Assembly: GCF_000002595.2 (NCBI RefSeq)
Contig: NC_057009.1
Location: forward strand, 5,411,283-5,475,282
Direction: 5' to 3'
DNA length: 64,000 nucleotides
DNA from: Chlamydomonas reinhardtii
Taxonomy: Eukaryota; Chlorophyta; Chlorophyceae; Chlamydomonadales; Chlamydomonadaceae
Positions within the stretch are counted from its first letter, which is position 1, and each line of letters starts with the position of its first letter. This document shows, in pieces, positions 35,096-45,640 of the stretch. Below the pieces are notes generated by a model, which ran no database searches, was not told the origin of the DNA, and was given only the letters and a program-made list of their open reading frames with translations. Position numbers and translations under genes: made by a program.

Positions 35096-35616
35096 TTCAA
35101 CATACTAAATGCAAAGCAGGTGCCGACCTTCGTTGATACACAACAAGTTCGAATACAGCCACGTACTATTTGGCTGGTCCCTTATTACTGCAAACAGTCC
35201 GAGGTTACAACTACTCTTCAGGCGCAAGGTCACAAGTTGTGGCCCGTGTGTGCGGTGCGTGCCACCACGCAATCATTGCGACCACCACCGCCAACTATTA
35301 CCAGGTGAGCGCTGCCATCCAACAGCTCGTGCACGGCGCGCAGGCGTACCATGCAACGTTCCCGAACCTCTTGCGCAATGTCAGTGGGCTACGCAGCTTG
35401 CAGTAGCTGGCCTGTGCTGTAGCCATCGCAGCCTCACAGGAGGGTATAGCCGGGCCGGCAGCTGACCCTGCACGTGCGTAACTCCTCATTGTCGCGCTGT
35501 CGCCTGGCGCGAAGCGCCAGCCACACCCGCACGCGTAGCCGTCAATCTACATACACCGACAGGCTGTAAGCAGCCACAAACACCGTAGCATGGCGCCGCC
35601 CCGCAGCCTGCTGCTG

Positions 35617-37599
35617 CTACTGCTGCACCGGCTGCGACTGCTGCGCCACGACGGATTTGTACATCTCGTACAGCCGCTCCACGGATGGCAGGAGGCCCTG
35701 CAGCTCGGTCTCGGACATCACCGTGCGCAGCGAGTTGACCACGCACACGTTGACGCCGGTCTTGAGCTCGCTCTCCGCCACCAGCAGGCACGCAACAGCC
35801 AGGCGACTGTAGCTCACGCCCGTCAGCGCGTGGTCCAGTGTGGCCAGCTCCTGCGTACAGACAAGAGCGCGGGATGAAATTTTGATGACAATTGCTAAAC
35901 GCCAAAAATATGCCTGCATGTTGTCAAATGCTGCGTGGCGTGCACGTGGGGTAGCTGGCAAAGCCCGATAGTCCCGGCTTAGACCCCTGGTAGCGGCCTT
36001 TCACGGACACGTCCTCCGCCGCCAGCTGCTGATAGCACGTGCGCAGCCGTACGAAGGTATCCGGACGCAAGCACGCACTGGATCCTCATGCGGGCACACA
36101 CTCACCGTCAGTTGCTGGACGGTAGCGCGGAAGGCGGCCTCCTTGCCGGGCGGCACCACCGCGCCGTCCTGCGGCCGGTTGGTCACGCGGTGCACCAGCA
36201 TGGTGGCGAAGGTGTAGAGCGTTGGCACCCGCAGGCGCCAGTCCAACGCGGTCATGATCTGATACTCCATGCGGCGCGCGGCCTCGGGCTGCGGGGCGAG
36301 CAGTGGCGGCAACCAGGCGCACAAGCACACACAGTACGTAAGCAGTGAGATGAAGGTGACCGGGAGATTGTACGGTACGCACAGGGCAGTGTGAGAGACA
36401 GGCGAGGGCGAATGCACTACATGTCACGGGAAAACGTCAACGCCGCATTCTGCTTACCTCAAACGGCTTGCCGCCCTCGTCCTTGGCCAGCTGGAACAAA
36501 TTGTCGGCAGAGCATTGCTGCGGGAGACGCAGTAAGCATATGGAGACGGGCAGGGGGATAAGTGGCGCGTACGTGGGTGCCAGCGGAGAATTCATTGAGC
36601 GCGGGCTCGAAACACACGCGCCGGGGCCACAACCCTGCACCATGCACGTCCAGCCCGTCAGCGGGTCCAAAGACCCTACCTGCTCGACCTTCACCGCCAG
36701 CGTCATGCACGTTAGCGCCGCAAGCTGCAACGCTGAGAGCGGGACATTCCCCTGCAGGCAAACAAAGACGTCGGTTTTATGTTCCACGAGTATTCAGGGC
36801 AGGATTTGGCAATGTTTTCTGCCACCGTGCGCCTAAACAGCTCCTACCTCGCCACTGGCGCGTAGAAAGCGGTCGAGGATCGACGCCGACGTGAAGAATG
36901 TCGCCGGTGCGAAGCCCTGCAGCACGCAAGACTGCCGCATCCACTCGACGAGTACTCCACGATACTCCGGAAGGATGGGCGGCGATGTGTGAGGCCCCAG
37001 CTCGCGCTCCTTGGCGAACTCCGTTCTGCAATACAAGAAGCCCTTCGTTTCCGAGCCGTCACGCGCCCAGGCTGCTAACTAGAACGCACCTTAGAGCCTC
37101 CTCTGCGTCCTCGTGATTATAGGACGTGCTCACGAAGGTCCCGGGCCGGTAAAAGCGAGTTGCGTCCTCGTCGTCGTCTTCCAGCACATCGTCCTCGCCG
37201 CAGAAGAGCCCCGGAGAGCCAGGGCGCAGCGAGAGGTCCTCCTCGCTTTTCAACGTGGAGGATGAGTTCATCCAGCAGTATGACGACTCGTTCTGCGGGC
37301 AAAGTTCGGGGGTCAGAATTTCCACCCCCCAACCCCTTCAGCAACCAGGCCCTGTATCTTCGCCAGGACCTCACCTCTGAGTCAAATGATCCAACATCAC
37401 TGCAAGTCTCTGGCGCTGACGAGCAGGACGGCGGGAACGCGAGTGTCTGGCGGTCGCGACTGCACAGACCGAACAGCGACTCCTCTTCCATTTTCGCGGA
37501 GCCTCCTCCGAACAGCTGGCGTTGGCACGGCACTGGCGAGCATTCTAGCATGCTGCCGACAGCGACGGCAGCCGCAAATAAGGGGCTCGAGCACTCCAT
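35617..37599 (-). CDS. CYCD3: D-type cyclin
   Basis: Eight exons: 37599-37375, 37292-37090, 37025-36848, 36751-36680, 36517-36458, 36288-36106, 36025-36005 and 35850-35617, giving 391 residues. The cyclin box begins at about residue 150 (YRGVLVEWMRQS, ILDRFLRASGE, LQLAALTCMTLAVKVEQ, and YQIMTALDWRLRVPTLYTF), followed by a C-terminal cyclin fold (LDHALTGVSYSRLAVACLL). An LxCxE motif (LFCGE, residues 104-108) in an acidic context marks it as a cyclin D able to dock on retinoblastoma-type MAT3. Such cyclins activate CDKs at G1/S. The motif is farther from the N-terminus than in most plant CycD proteins. Exon 7 would be a 21-base microexon (LAAEDVS); its limits are the least certain part. The symbol rests on my memory of a D cyclin beside LHCBM8 on chromosome 6. 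A TTACA signal lies at 35205-35209. Confidence 0.85.
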
Positions 37600-38520
37600 T
37601 AATCCCCCCGCCAAACACGACCTCTCTGGCCTGTCCGGCCGGCTGAAATTTCGTACCTAATTGTATGATGTAGTATCCACTGTAAACCTATTCCCTGTAG
37701 TCACGGAAAGTGTGCGTTCTGGCGAGCTCAAAGTGAGTCCTGCCAGTTGAATCCAAGCGCCTCCATCCGGTCGCTGGGGAGCCAGGGACTGTGTTATCTC
37801 CTGTAGACCTGTGCATTCCATGTATTGCATTGCAACGTATTGATTACATAGCATCCGGGGGCGAGCAGGAGGCGGGTGCCGGAGAGCATGCTTGAACGGG
37901 CGCTTGCGCCAGCCATTCCAAAAGTCTCCAGATACAAATCGATTATTACAGTTGATTTTTCTTATTCACGCAGTCCTGGCTAGGCGAAGTCGGAGCATCA
38001 CCTTCGGCCCGCCCCCGTGACGCCGAGGTGTGAGATATCGGTTGTGAGGCCCGTTTGGACCTGGGAGCATCACGAGTAATGTATGCATTAGAGGGCATGG
38101 CCATTTCACTTAGCATGATTGATGGCCTGAATATGACAGTTAAAAAGACGTCATTCAGGCTGGCCAGGGCCTTGCAGCCCAATGAACTGGTTAACCCCGG
38201 CTTGGGAGACGAAGGGCAACTCAGCATCATGCGAGCCCAGCTATAAGTCGCTATAGGCGCACGGGGCCGCGATGAGATGGGGGTGCAATGTTAGGGTTTC
38301 CCTCTCTAGGAGGGCTTTCACGGAGGGCATTCCCCACTGGGGTTTCAGTTCCCTCCCGCAGAGCCATCGAGCCGCGATGGGAGGGGGATTGTAGCAGTAC
38401 CTAGCCCACCTCGGACATAACTCATTGTAGAGACTGGCAAGGGGTTGGAGATGTCCAACGGATGAGACTTGGGTGACCGCATATTCATTAGAAGACTCGT
38501 AAGAGGCATAAGTTAGGGCC
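37600..38520. other. Intergenic region upstream of the cyclin gene, start of repeat-rich tract
   Basis: The first few hundred bases are presumably the cyclin promoter. From about 38250 rightwards short repeated motifs typical of degraded elements begin (GAGGGCTTTCACGGAGGGC, GAGCCGCGATGGGAGG). No gene is seen. Confidence 0.4.
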
Positions 38521-38622
38521 TAGCCCTGTCTCGAACAGGGATCGTAACAGTAGATCTATTACAACTGGCCGGAACACTGGGCGTGGTGATGGCTTAACGG
38601 CCGTGCCTTTCATCGTGTCTCA
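38521..38622 (+). repeat. Partial second copy of the element at 39991-40224
   Basis: CCCTGTCTCGAACAGGGATC, GTAACAGTAGATCTATTACA, then ACTGGCCGGAACACTGGGCG and the following TGGTGATGGCTTAAC are shared with 40034-40145. This copy lacks both the telomere-type insertion and a second CGCC-type insert near the right side, and its outer inverted repeats are not recognisable. Confidence 0.75.
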
Positions 38623-39248
38623 TCTTGGCGGGCGTTCCGCCTACAGGGATGCATGGGGAAAGGTTACACTGGGTGACTGGAAGATCACCCAAAATTAACA
38701 TTAGGTCCACGGGTGCCAACACCAACTGCAACATGATGGTGCTGCCCGCTTGCAATGAATGGACTTTACAAACCGGCCGCCGGCGCGCCCACGCCATGAG
38801 GGGCCATCTCCGGCCCAGAGAGAGAAACCGCCCTCCCTCTGCTTGGCTACCGACCTTCACTGCACTGCATTACGCTAGCCTTCACACGAAGCGTGTCTGG
38901 GGCACAACGGCATGCGTTGAAGCCAAGCCTCAGCCCGCCACAGCCTCACAATGCTGAGCGCCATGGCCCAACAGCAAGTGGCACTGACGCAGCAACATGC
39001 ACTTCAGACCGTTGGTCTGCGGAACGCCCAGCCAAACAAAAGCACCACATTAGTAACTACGTTCAACTAAGACAACGCACCACAACGCACCACAACTATG
39101 ATTGTGTATGGGGGATCGGGATTGAGTTGGGGGGTTCTGAAATAACTGAATTTACGGAGGCGGGGTGGGACTGGGCGGGCATGATGGGGCAGGTGGCGAA
39201 CATTGTGTCCTGGTCTCAGAGTTGACCGGGGGCCTCAGCCCCCCTCTT

Positions 39249-39276
39249 TTGCTCGGTTTAGTTTGGGCTGGTATCT

Positions 39277-39278
<2 letters not shown>
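39249..39278 (+). mobile_element. Short dispersed element with a CA tail
   Basis: CGGTTTAGTTTGGGCTGGT then ATCTACACAC runs straight into the long AC array. It is the inverse orientation of the copies at 4051, 14191 and 56963, and is the copy that shows the microsatellite tail directly. Confidence 0.5.
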
Positions 39279-39895
<617 letters not shown>

Positions 39896-39990
39896 GCGCT
39901 GCGCGCGCCCAAGGCTGCCCCCCACCCGTATGGAGCGGCCACCATCCAGCGACGGGACCGCCTTCATCATATATACCGTACCTGTGGGAT

Positions 39991-40224
39991 GAAGGCCTAA
40001 CGGCGCGTAAGTCACTACCCTAAGGGTAGCCCCGGCCCTGTCTCGAACAGGGATCGTAACAGTTTTAGGGTTTTTAGGGTAGATCTATTACAACTGGCCG
40101 GAACACTGGGCGTGGTGATGGCTTAACTCGGCGCCATCGGCCGTGCCTCTCATCGTGTCGATCCCTGTTCGAGACAGGGCTGGGGCTACCCTTAGGGTAG
40201 GGACTTACGCGCCGTTAGGCCTTC
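39991..40224. mobile_element. Inverted-repeat element (MITE-like), 234 bases
   Basis: The ends are inverted repeats of about 65 bases. GAAGGCCTAACGGCGCGTAA, then the CCCTAAGGGTAGCCCC and CCCTGTCTCGAACAGGGATC blocks on the left, return in reverse on the right and end TTACGCGCCGTTAGGCCTTC. Mismatches are few. There is no coding capacity. The unique middle shares about 100 bases with 38521-38622. A clear target duplication was not found. Confidence 0.8.
40063..40079 (+). repeat. Interstitial telomere-type repeats
   Basis: TTTTAGGGTTTTTAGGG is two copies of the Chlamydomonas telomere repeat TTTTAGGG, one with an extra T. The related sequence at 38521-38622 reads straight through at this point (GTAACAG then TAGATC), so these 17 bases are a clean insertion. 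Confidence 0.7.
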
Positions 40225-40689
40225 CGCCCACAATATCCCACACCGGCGGCGCCAGCCGTGCAGGCGGCTGGACGAGCCATAGATCAGCACGCGTAAGAAA
40301 CCCAATAAAGGCCACCCATGGTCACAGCCATGTTCTCCCGCAGAGCCCATGCCACAACGCAAGAAATGGTGGCAGCGGTCCCCGTCGTTCATGCTCATAC
40401 CACTTGCACGACAAGGAGGCAAGGCAACTCCAAACGCACGCTCACGAGGAGCCCTCGGCACCGCCCAACAAGCATTGGTCGCCAGCTCGCCACCCGCCAA
40501 AGCGCCTCCGGTGCCAGGTTAACAATATTTGCTGGCACGGTGGGCGGTAAGCAGAATACGGCTGTTTAATTCGTTGCCAACTGTGCTTGTGCTTGACAGC
40601 GGGGCACGGCTGGACATACCGTATGGCGGGCGGCGGTGTCTGTGCAAACTAACCCTGGCTATGTTTGAACGATGAGGTAGATGTTTTTT

Positions 40690-42750
40690 AGAGTTCTGAG
40701 GTACGGTAAGCACTTTTAGTGAGAGAAGGAAGGGGAAGGCGCAGCACCACACCGGCACACAATCTGCAACGCGAGCAAGCAGAACACCAGGGACAACCGC
40801 TCAAGCCACCGAAACCCAAGGGCACCCCTCCGGGGCAAAGCAAGGGCAGACCTAAAAAAGGCGAAGTACCCACCATACTCACAGGACAGAGCAAGAAAAG
40901 AAAAAAAAAGAAGGAGAAGCACGGACACCCAGCACCAAGCCCAAACCACCGCGAGAACGGGAAACCACCACAGGCACACACGCACACCAGCGCGCCGGGC
41001 CCCCGCACCAAAACACTGCAAACCGGTCCCCGGTCCCAAGCAGGCCAGGGAACACAGGCAGCAGCTACCCGGCGCCACGCACGCACGCTGAACCAAGCGG
41101 CCGCGTGATCTGACCCAGCAACAAAGCAGTCCAAAGCGACTACACGGGAACCACCGCAGGCGCACGACCACGCGTAGTCACACACGCCCCCACCTGCAGC
41201 AAATAGGGGCAGGGGCCCCACGCAAACCGGGGCACACAGGCAGCAGCGAACCAACTTCCACAACAAAGCAGACCAGCTACCGCACCGGAACAACTGCCGG
41301 TGCACGAACAAACGCAGGCGCACACACACGAACACGCCACCAAAACAGGACAGCACACTAGAAAGGCCCCGCCCAGAGCGCCCGCACCAACTCCGCGTCC
41401 GCGCGCTCCGCAACCTCTAGCAGCTGCGGCACCAGGCCCCGCGGGCACACGGGAGGGCCACGCACCGTCTGCCACCCATTCCCGCTCCCAGGCGCGGACG
41501 TCCCCACGGAGGGACCTCAGGATTAGAGCGCGCCCAGTGCCACGACAGCACAACGCGAACTGATCACTCGCATCCCACAGGGCCTGCTGCAGGACCGCCT
41601 CAAAGGTGGTGCCGGGGCTGGGAGCCTCATCGTGGTCAGCCAGCAAGGCCACGACGTCCGCCGCGGACGGGAGCGAGGTCCCGTAGTCGCACTCGCCACC
41701 ACCCATATCAGGGTCCGGGCCCACCCCCGCTTACTTGCCGCCTCAGACGTGGCATGGCCGCATCCCACTTTTCCCTTAAGGTTTGTTGTCCCCATTGTAA
41801 GGCCCACAAGGGTGGACTCGAACCCATGTAAATGCTCATGCTCAAGGGCCAGAGCACCACCAAAGGCGCAGGCAGCCACAGCCGTCAGTCCCCGCCTCCG
41901 GTTCCCCAGCAAGATATACATACTGCAGGTGTTTAGCCCGCAGCGCAGATGGCTGGGGGACCAGCTGCATATCCCTCCCTGTCCCCACATTGTACTCCGT
42001 CAACAAAGCTGCGGGCCCACGTCCTGCGCCCAGCCCCGGCCCCGCACCACTTGCGCCACGGTCTAAGCCGCGCCGTTGTGCAGCGCGACGTTCTGGCGCG
42101 GCGCAAGGGCGGCAAGACCCCGTGCCAGCCGGACAGTACGCGCGGCTTCCGTGCATCCAGCAAGGAGAGTAGCCACCGACGCAGCAAAACGCAAAGCCGC
42201 CGCCTGCGGCGACACAAGCCCCGGGACCGGCGCAGCGGCGTTGCCGCCCGGTGCCAGGCCCGCAGCCACGCATCCGCCACCTTCGTCCACGGCGGCACGT
42301 ATAAGTCAACAAACCACACGCCCCCAACACGCAGCGGAAAGGCAGGCTTGCGTGGCGTGCCTGCACGTGTGCAGCAGGGGCAGGAGCCCGACGCCATCAC
42401 ACACAGGCGGGGACTACCGTAGGGGCATATTAGACCGGCGACCGGCGCCTATCAACCACAGCAGCCAGAGCCACGAACGCACGGGCTGACCCAAAAATCT
42501 GCAGAAAGACCAGCAAACTCCAAGTGGTAAAGCACCTTGCTTATGGTGTAGGCCGAAGCCGCTGTCGCCATACCAAGCATCGTAGTAGGCCCCCTCACCA
42601 TCGCACCAAGAACACCCACCACCGCCTCAGAAGCCACACTGCCACACGCGGGGTGACTGTCTTCAAATCTCCATAGTGAACACCCAGCGACTTGGCGGTT
42701 TGGACCACCCGCTATCCAGGAGGCAAGTACAGGCGGGCCCGCCACACCGG
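40690..42750 (-). mobile_element. Degraded retroelement-like block, probably LINE-type
   Basis: On the minus strand the segment near 42620-42500 encodes AASAYTISKVLYHLEFAGL. This resembles the conserved stretch that follows the reverse transcriptase in algal non-LTR retrotransposons (a Tyr-x-Leu-Ser-Lys-x-Leu-Tyr-His core). Downstream lie further open but interrupted stretches with biased composition (FPLRVGGVWFVDLYVPPW and similar). The plus strand is strikingly C/A-rich throughout. The element looks old and broken, its ends are not defined, and the class is uncertain. Confidence 0.45.
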
Positions 42751-43647
42751 CCGGTAGTATGGTGCCAACTGCCAGCAGGGCTTGTGCATCAGCAAGGCAC
42801 GATAGGGGCGCCAGGGGACCACCTATCTAGCCGCACCCCGGCCACCAGGGGGAACCCACCACGACACACGCCCAGTCATTCACCAACGCAGCGCCACGTG
42901 TATCAGTGAAGAAGTCACGACACCCACGACAAGTAGCCCGCTCCCACCCCATGCGGTCAAAGCAATCCAGGAGGAAGGATCAGGACTTAATGGGGGTTGT
43001 GCAGTGCCGGGATCTGAGTGGCTTCGTTGTGCGTTGCCGGCCTCCTTGCCCCCACCCCTCTCGCCCACCGCCGGCTCAACTCACTATCAGCAAAACGTTT
43101 TGGCGGGCCCGACTGCCTGCCTGGGTTGGGTTGGCCCATAGAGCGGGATAGCCGGACAGGCCGTCCAGCCCGTCCTTAAGCAGCCAGCATCAGTGGCCGG
43201 GGTACCACTTGGGGTACCATACGCTGGATGCCCGCGACCCTCCCCTGCCGCGACGGCTGAATGAGTCTCCAACTCTGATGCGCTGGATGCCCCACGCCCC
43301 TGCGACAGGTAACCTTCCCGACTTCGGTGGGCCAACCGCGCGTGGCGGTGGAGGGGTGATGGCACGCGCCGCATGCTATCACCGTCAATCCTGCACATAC
43401 GAGCGAGCCCTGCATTGCGTAACAAGCTGTTTTCATACACATGCAGTAAAATGTTTAATACAACAACAAAGCTACACATCTGTCGCGGTGTTTCACTTTC
43501 AATCTGTAACACCTGAACGAGAGCGAGCATCTGCCATATTAATTTACTGCAATTATTGATAGGTAATCATAAACGAAGTCGTTTCAAAACACAGGTCCGA
43601 TAAGACGCCTGAAAACCAGCCACTCCGAGCTCAACTGGGCTTAGGAC
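42751..43647. other. Intergenic region upstream of HOP2
   Basis: It contains the HOP2 promoter (AT-rich 43430-43600) and a near-tandem duplication at about 43222-43310 (CGCTGGATGCCC repeated with similar flanks). No gene is seen. Confidence 0.4.
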
Positions 43648-45485
43648 ATGGCATCGCAGTCAGCTGAAGCCCAGATCGAGCGTATTGTTAAGGACAACAA
43701 TCGACCATATGGCCTGCAACAGCTGGTGGACCTCGCGGCGACCATGAACTTTAAAAAGGCCCAAGTCACGAAAGCGGTCGACGCGCTTGTTGCTAAAGGC
43801 TCTATTCTGGCCAAGGTGCTGAAATTGTGGTAGCACCACTTGCTGGCAGCTGTGGTGACTGACTGCTGGGCTGAATCGCAGGAGTTTGGCAAGACCAAAA
43901 TCTACTTGCCGCCGCAAACGGGGCGACCGGTACTGTCGAAGGAGGTGAGACAGAAGCTTGGCGGCCGCGGATGGAAGGCAGGGTAGATGAAGGGTGCGGG
44001 AAAGGTCGAAAGGACGTGGGTATGATGGCGTGTGCTATGCTACGCTGGCCACTTTCAATGACGCTCTTTACCTGGTCGCATTCATAGGACTACGAGGCGA
44101 GCAAGCAGAAGACGCGGGAACTGCAAGAGCAATGCCAGAAGGAGGCGGTGGAGTGCAAGCAGCTGGAGACAGGTGCGTTGACGTGGGCCACTCTTCAGCG
44201 TCCTGGCGTGGTACGATAGCAGCTGCTCTCGTTGCATCTGGGTTGCATCATTATCTTCGGCGTTGCTTGTTCCCGATACACCAAATTGAGCGCAGAGCTA
44301 TCACAGCTGCGAAGTGTGCTGTCGGAGGCTGAGATATCGCGGCAGACGGAGGAGCTCAAACGGAAAGTGAGGCAGACGGGCCCAGCGCCGCCCAGCTCCG
44401 AGGGTTGTTCCCTTAAATGCATTGGGAATGCATTTGTTGTGGGTGACTTGGTGGTCTGTGTCGGATTAGTGACGAGGAATGCAGGCCAATTTCAAACCGC
44501 TGTTGTTTCAGTTTCAACCCCGTGCACGCAGTGGGCACAGACTGACCCAACCCACTCGACCCACATCGGCCCCGCCCGCAGCTGGCGGCTGACGAGAAGA
44601 AGCTGGCGATGCTCAAGTCCAACGCGGTGCTCATCACCGCCGAGGTAAGGAGGAAACAGGGGCAGAGGCAGAGGCGACGTGTCAGAGAGCACAAGGGAAG
44701 GAAACACGCAAAAGTTGTGTATTCGAGGCGGTGCGCAGCGGAGGCGTTGTGTGTGCGGGCGGGCGGGCGGGCATGGGCGGAAAGAAAGGTATGCACAATG
44801 CAGGGAGCGGGGGCTGGCATCGTCTATAAATGTAGCCGGTATAGCTATCACGGGATACCGAGTGATGCGTTACAGGCGCGTGAGCTACTTGCTTCTACCG
44901 TATTTGTACTGTTTATGTTCACCGCGTGAACGGCAACGGCTCTGGTCCTGGTGCAGGAGCGCGCGGCCGCGGAGAAAGCGCTGGCCAGGACGCTAGAGGC
45001 GTGGCGCAAGCGGCGGAGCATGTTCAAGAACATATGGTGAGTGGTGAGGGTGCCGCGGAGCCTCGTGTGGAACATGAAAGGTGTTGGATGCATAGGCGCG
45101 GTATGCATGAGGCGGCTATCCAATCGGTGTGTGCACGGTGGGAGGCTGCATGGCGCTGAACATGGCCTGGGGTGTGGTATCTAGGCGCCTTACCACATCA
45201 ACAAAACACCTGCGTCTGCGTGTGCGAGGCGGCCGAGTTACCTAGCTTACACGACCTCATAAACCCAGCCCGACTCATCCACGCCTCCCAAGCCAACCAT
45301 CTTGAACCCCCGGCCTCGCCCCCCCGCCCCCCGCCCCCCTCCCCAGGGGCGCCATCAGCGAGAACATGGACGGCAAGCAGGCGGACCTGTTCGAGGAGAT
45401 TGGCGTGGAGACGGACGAGGCGGCGGGCGCAGACATGGCGGAGGCGGAGCGCCTCATGCCGGGCAGCAAGCGGATGCGCCGCTGA
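43648..45485 (+). CDS. HOP2: Meiotic recombination protein HOP2 (TBPIP/PSMC3IP family)
   Basis: Seven exons: 43648-43815, 43882-43944, 44088-44172, 44296-44366, 44582-44644, 44957-45036 and 45347-45485, giving 222 residues, the usual HOP2 length. The N-terminal winged helix (about 5-75) reads IVKDNNRPYGLQQLVDLAA, KAVDALVAKGSI and FGKTKIYLP. Next comes a long coiled coil (about 85-160, ELSQLRSVLSEAEISRQTE, KKLAMLKSN) that pairs with MND1. The last part has the family WRKRRSMFKNIW motif and DLFEEIGVETDE. HOP2-MND1 stimulates the strand-exchange activity of DMC1/RAD51 in meiosis, in the nucleus. Splice phases join cleanly. Expression is expected to be zygote-specific, though the sequence does not show this. 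Confidence 0.93.
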
Positions 45486-45620
45486 GCGGGGAGGGGCGGG
45501 TGCAGGACAGGGACGCAGTTGGGGGGGGGGCTGTATGGGGGGGGGCAGGCGGTGGGGAGTGGGCGGAGTATAGCCGAAGGACGTGGTCATGGGCAGGAGC
45601 TTGGGCGGGTTGGGCATGCG

Positions 45621-45640
45621 CACAGTACTTGTAAGTACTG
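45621..45640 (+). terminator. HOP2 polyadenylation signal within a palindrome
   Basis: CAGTACTTGTAAGTACTG holds TGTAA (45630-45634) at the centre of an 8-base perfect inverted repeat, about 145 bases past the HOP2 stop. The position suits an algal 3' end. Confidence 0.5.

Noticed and set aside
40034-40050. tRNA-like T-loop (GTTCGAGAC) suggesting a tRNA or tRNA-derived element
   Set aside because: The motif is the loop of a short palindrome; no acceptor, D or anticodon arms can be folded around it.
40719-41563. Plus-strand Pro/Thr/Lys-rich open frames
   Set aside because: They are opposite the retroelement-like block and reflect its C/A-rich strand bias; no domain is visible.
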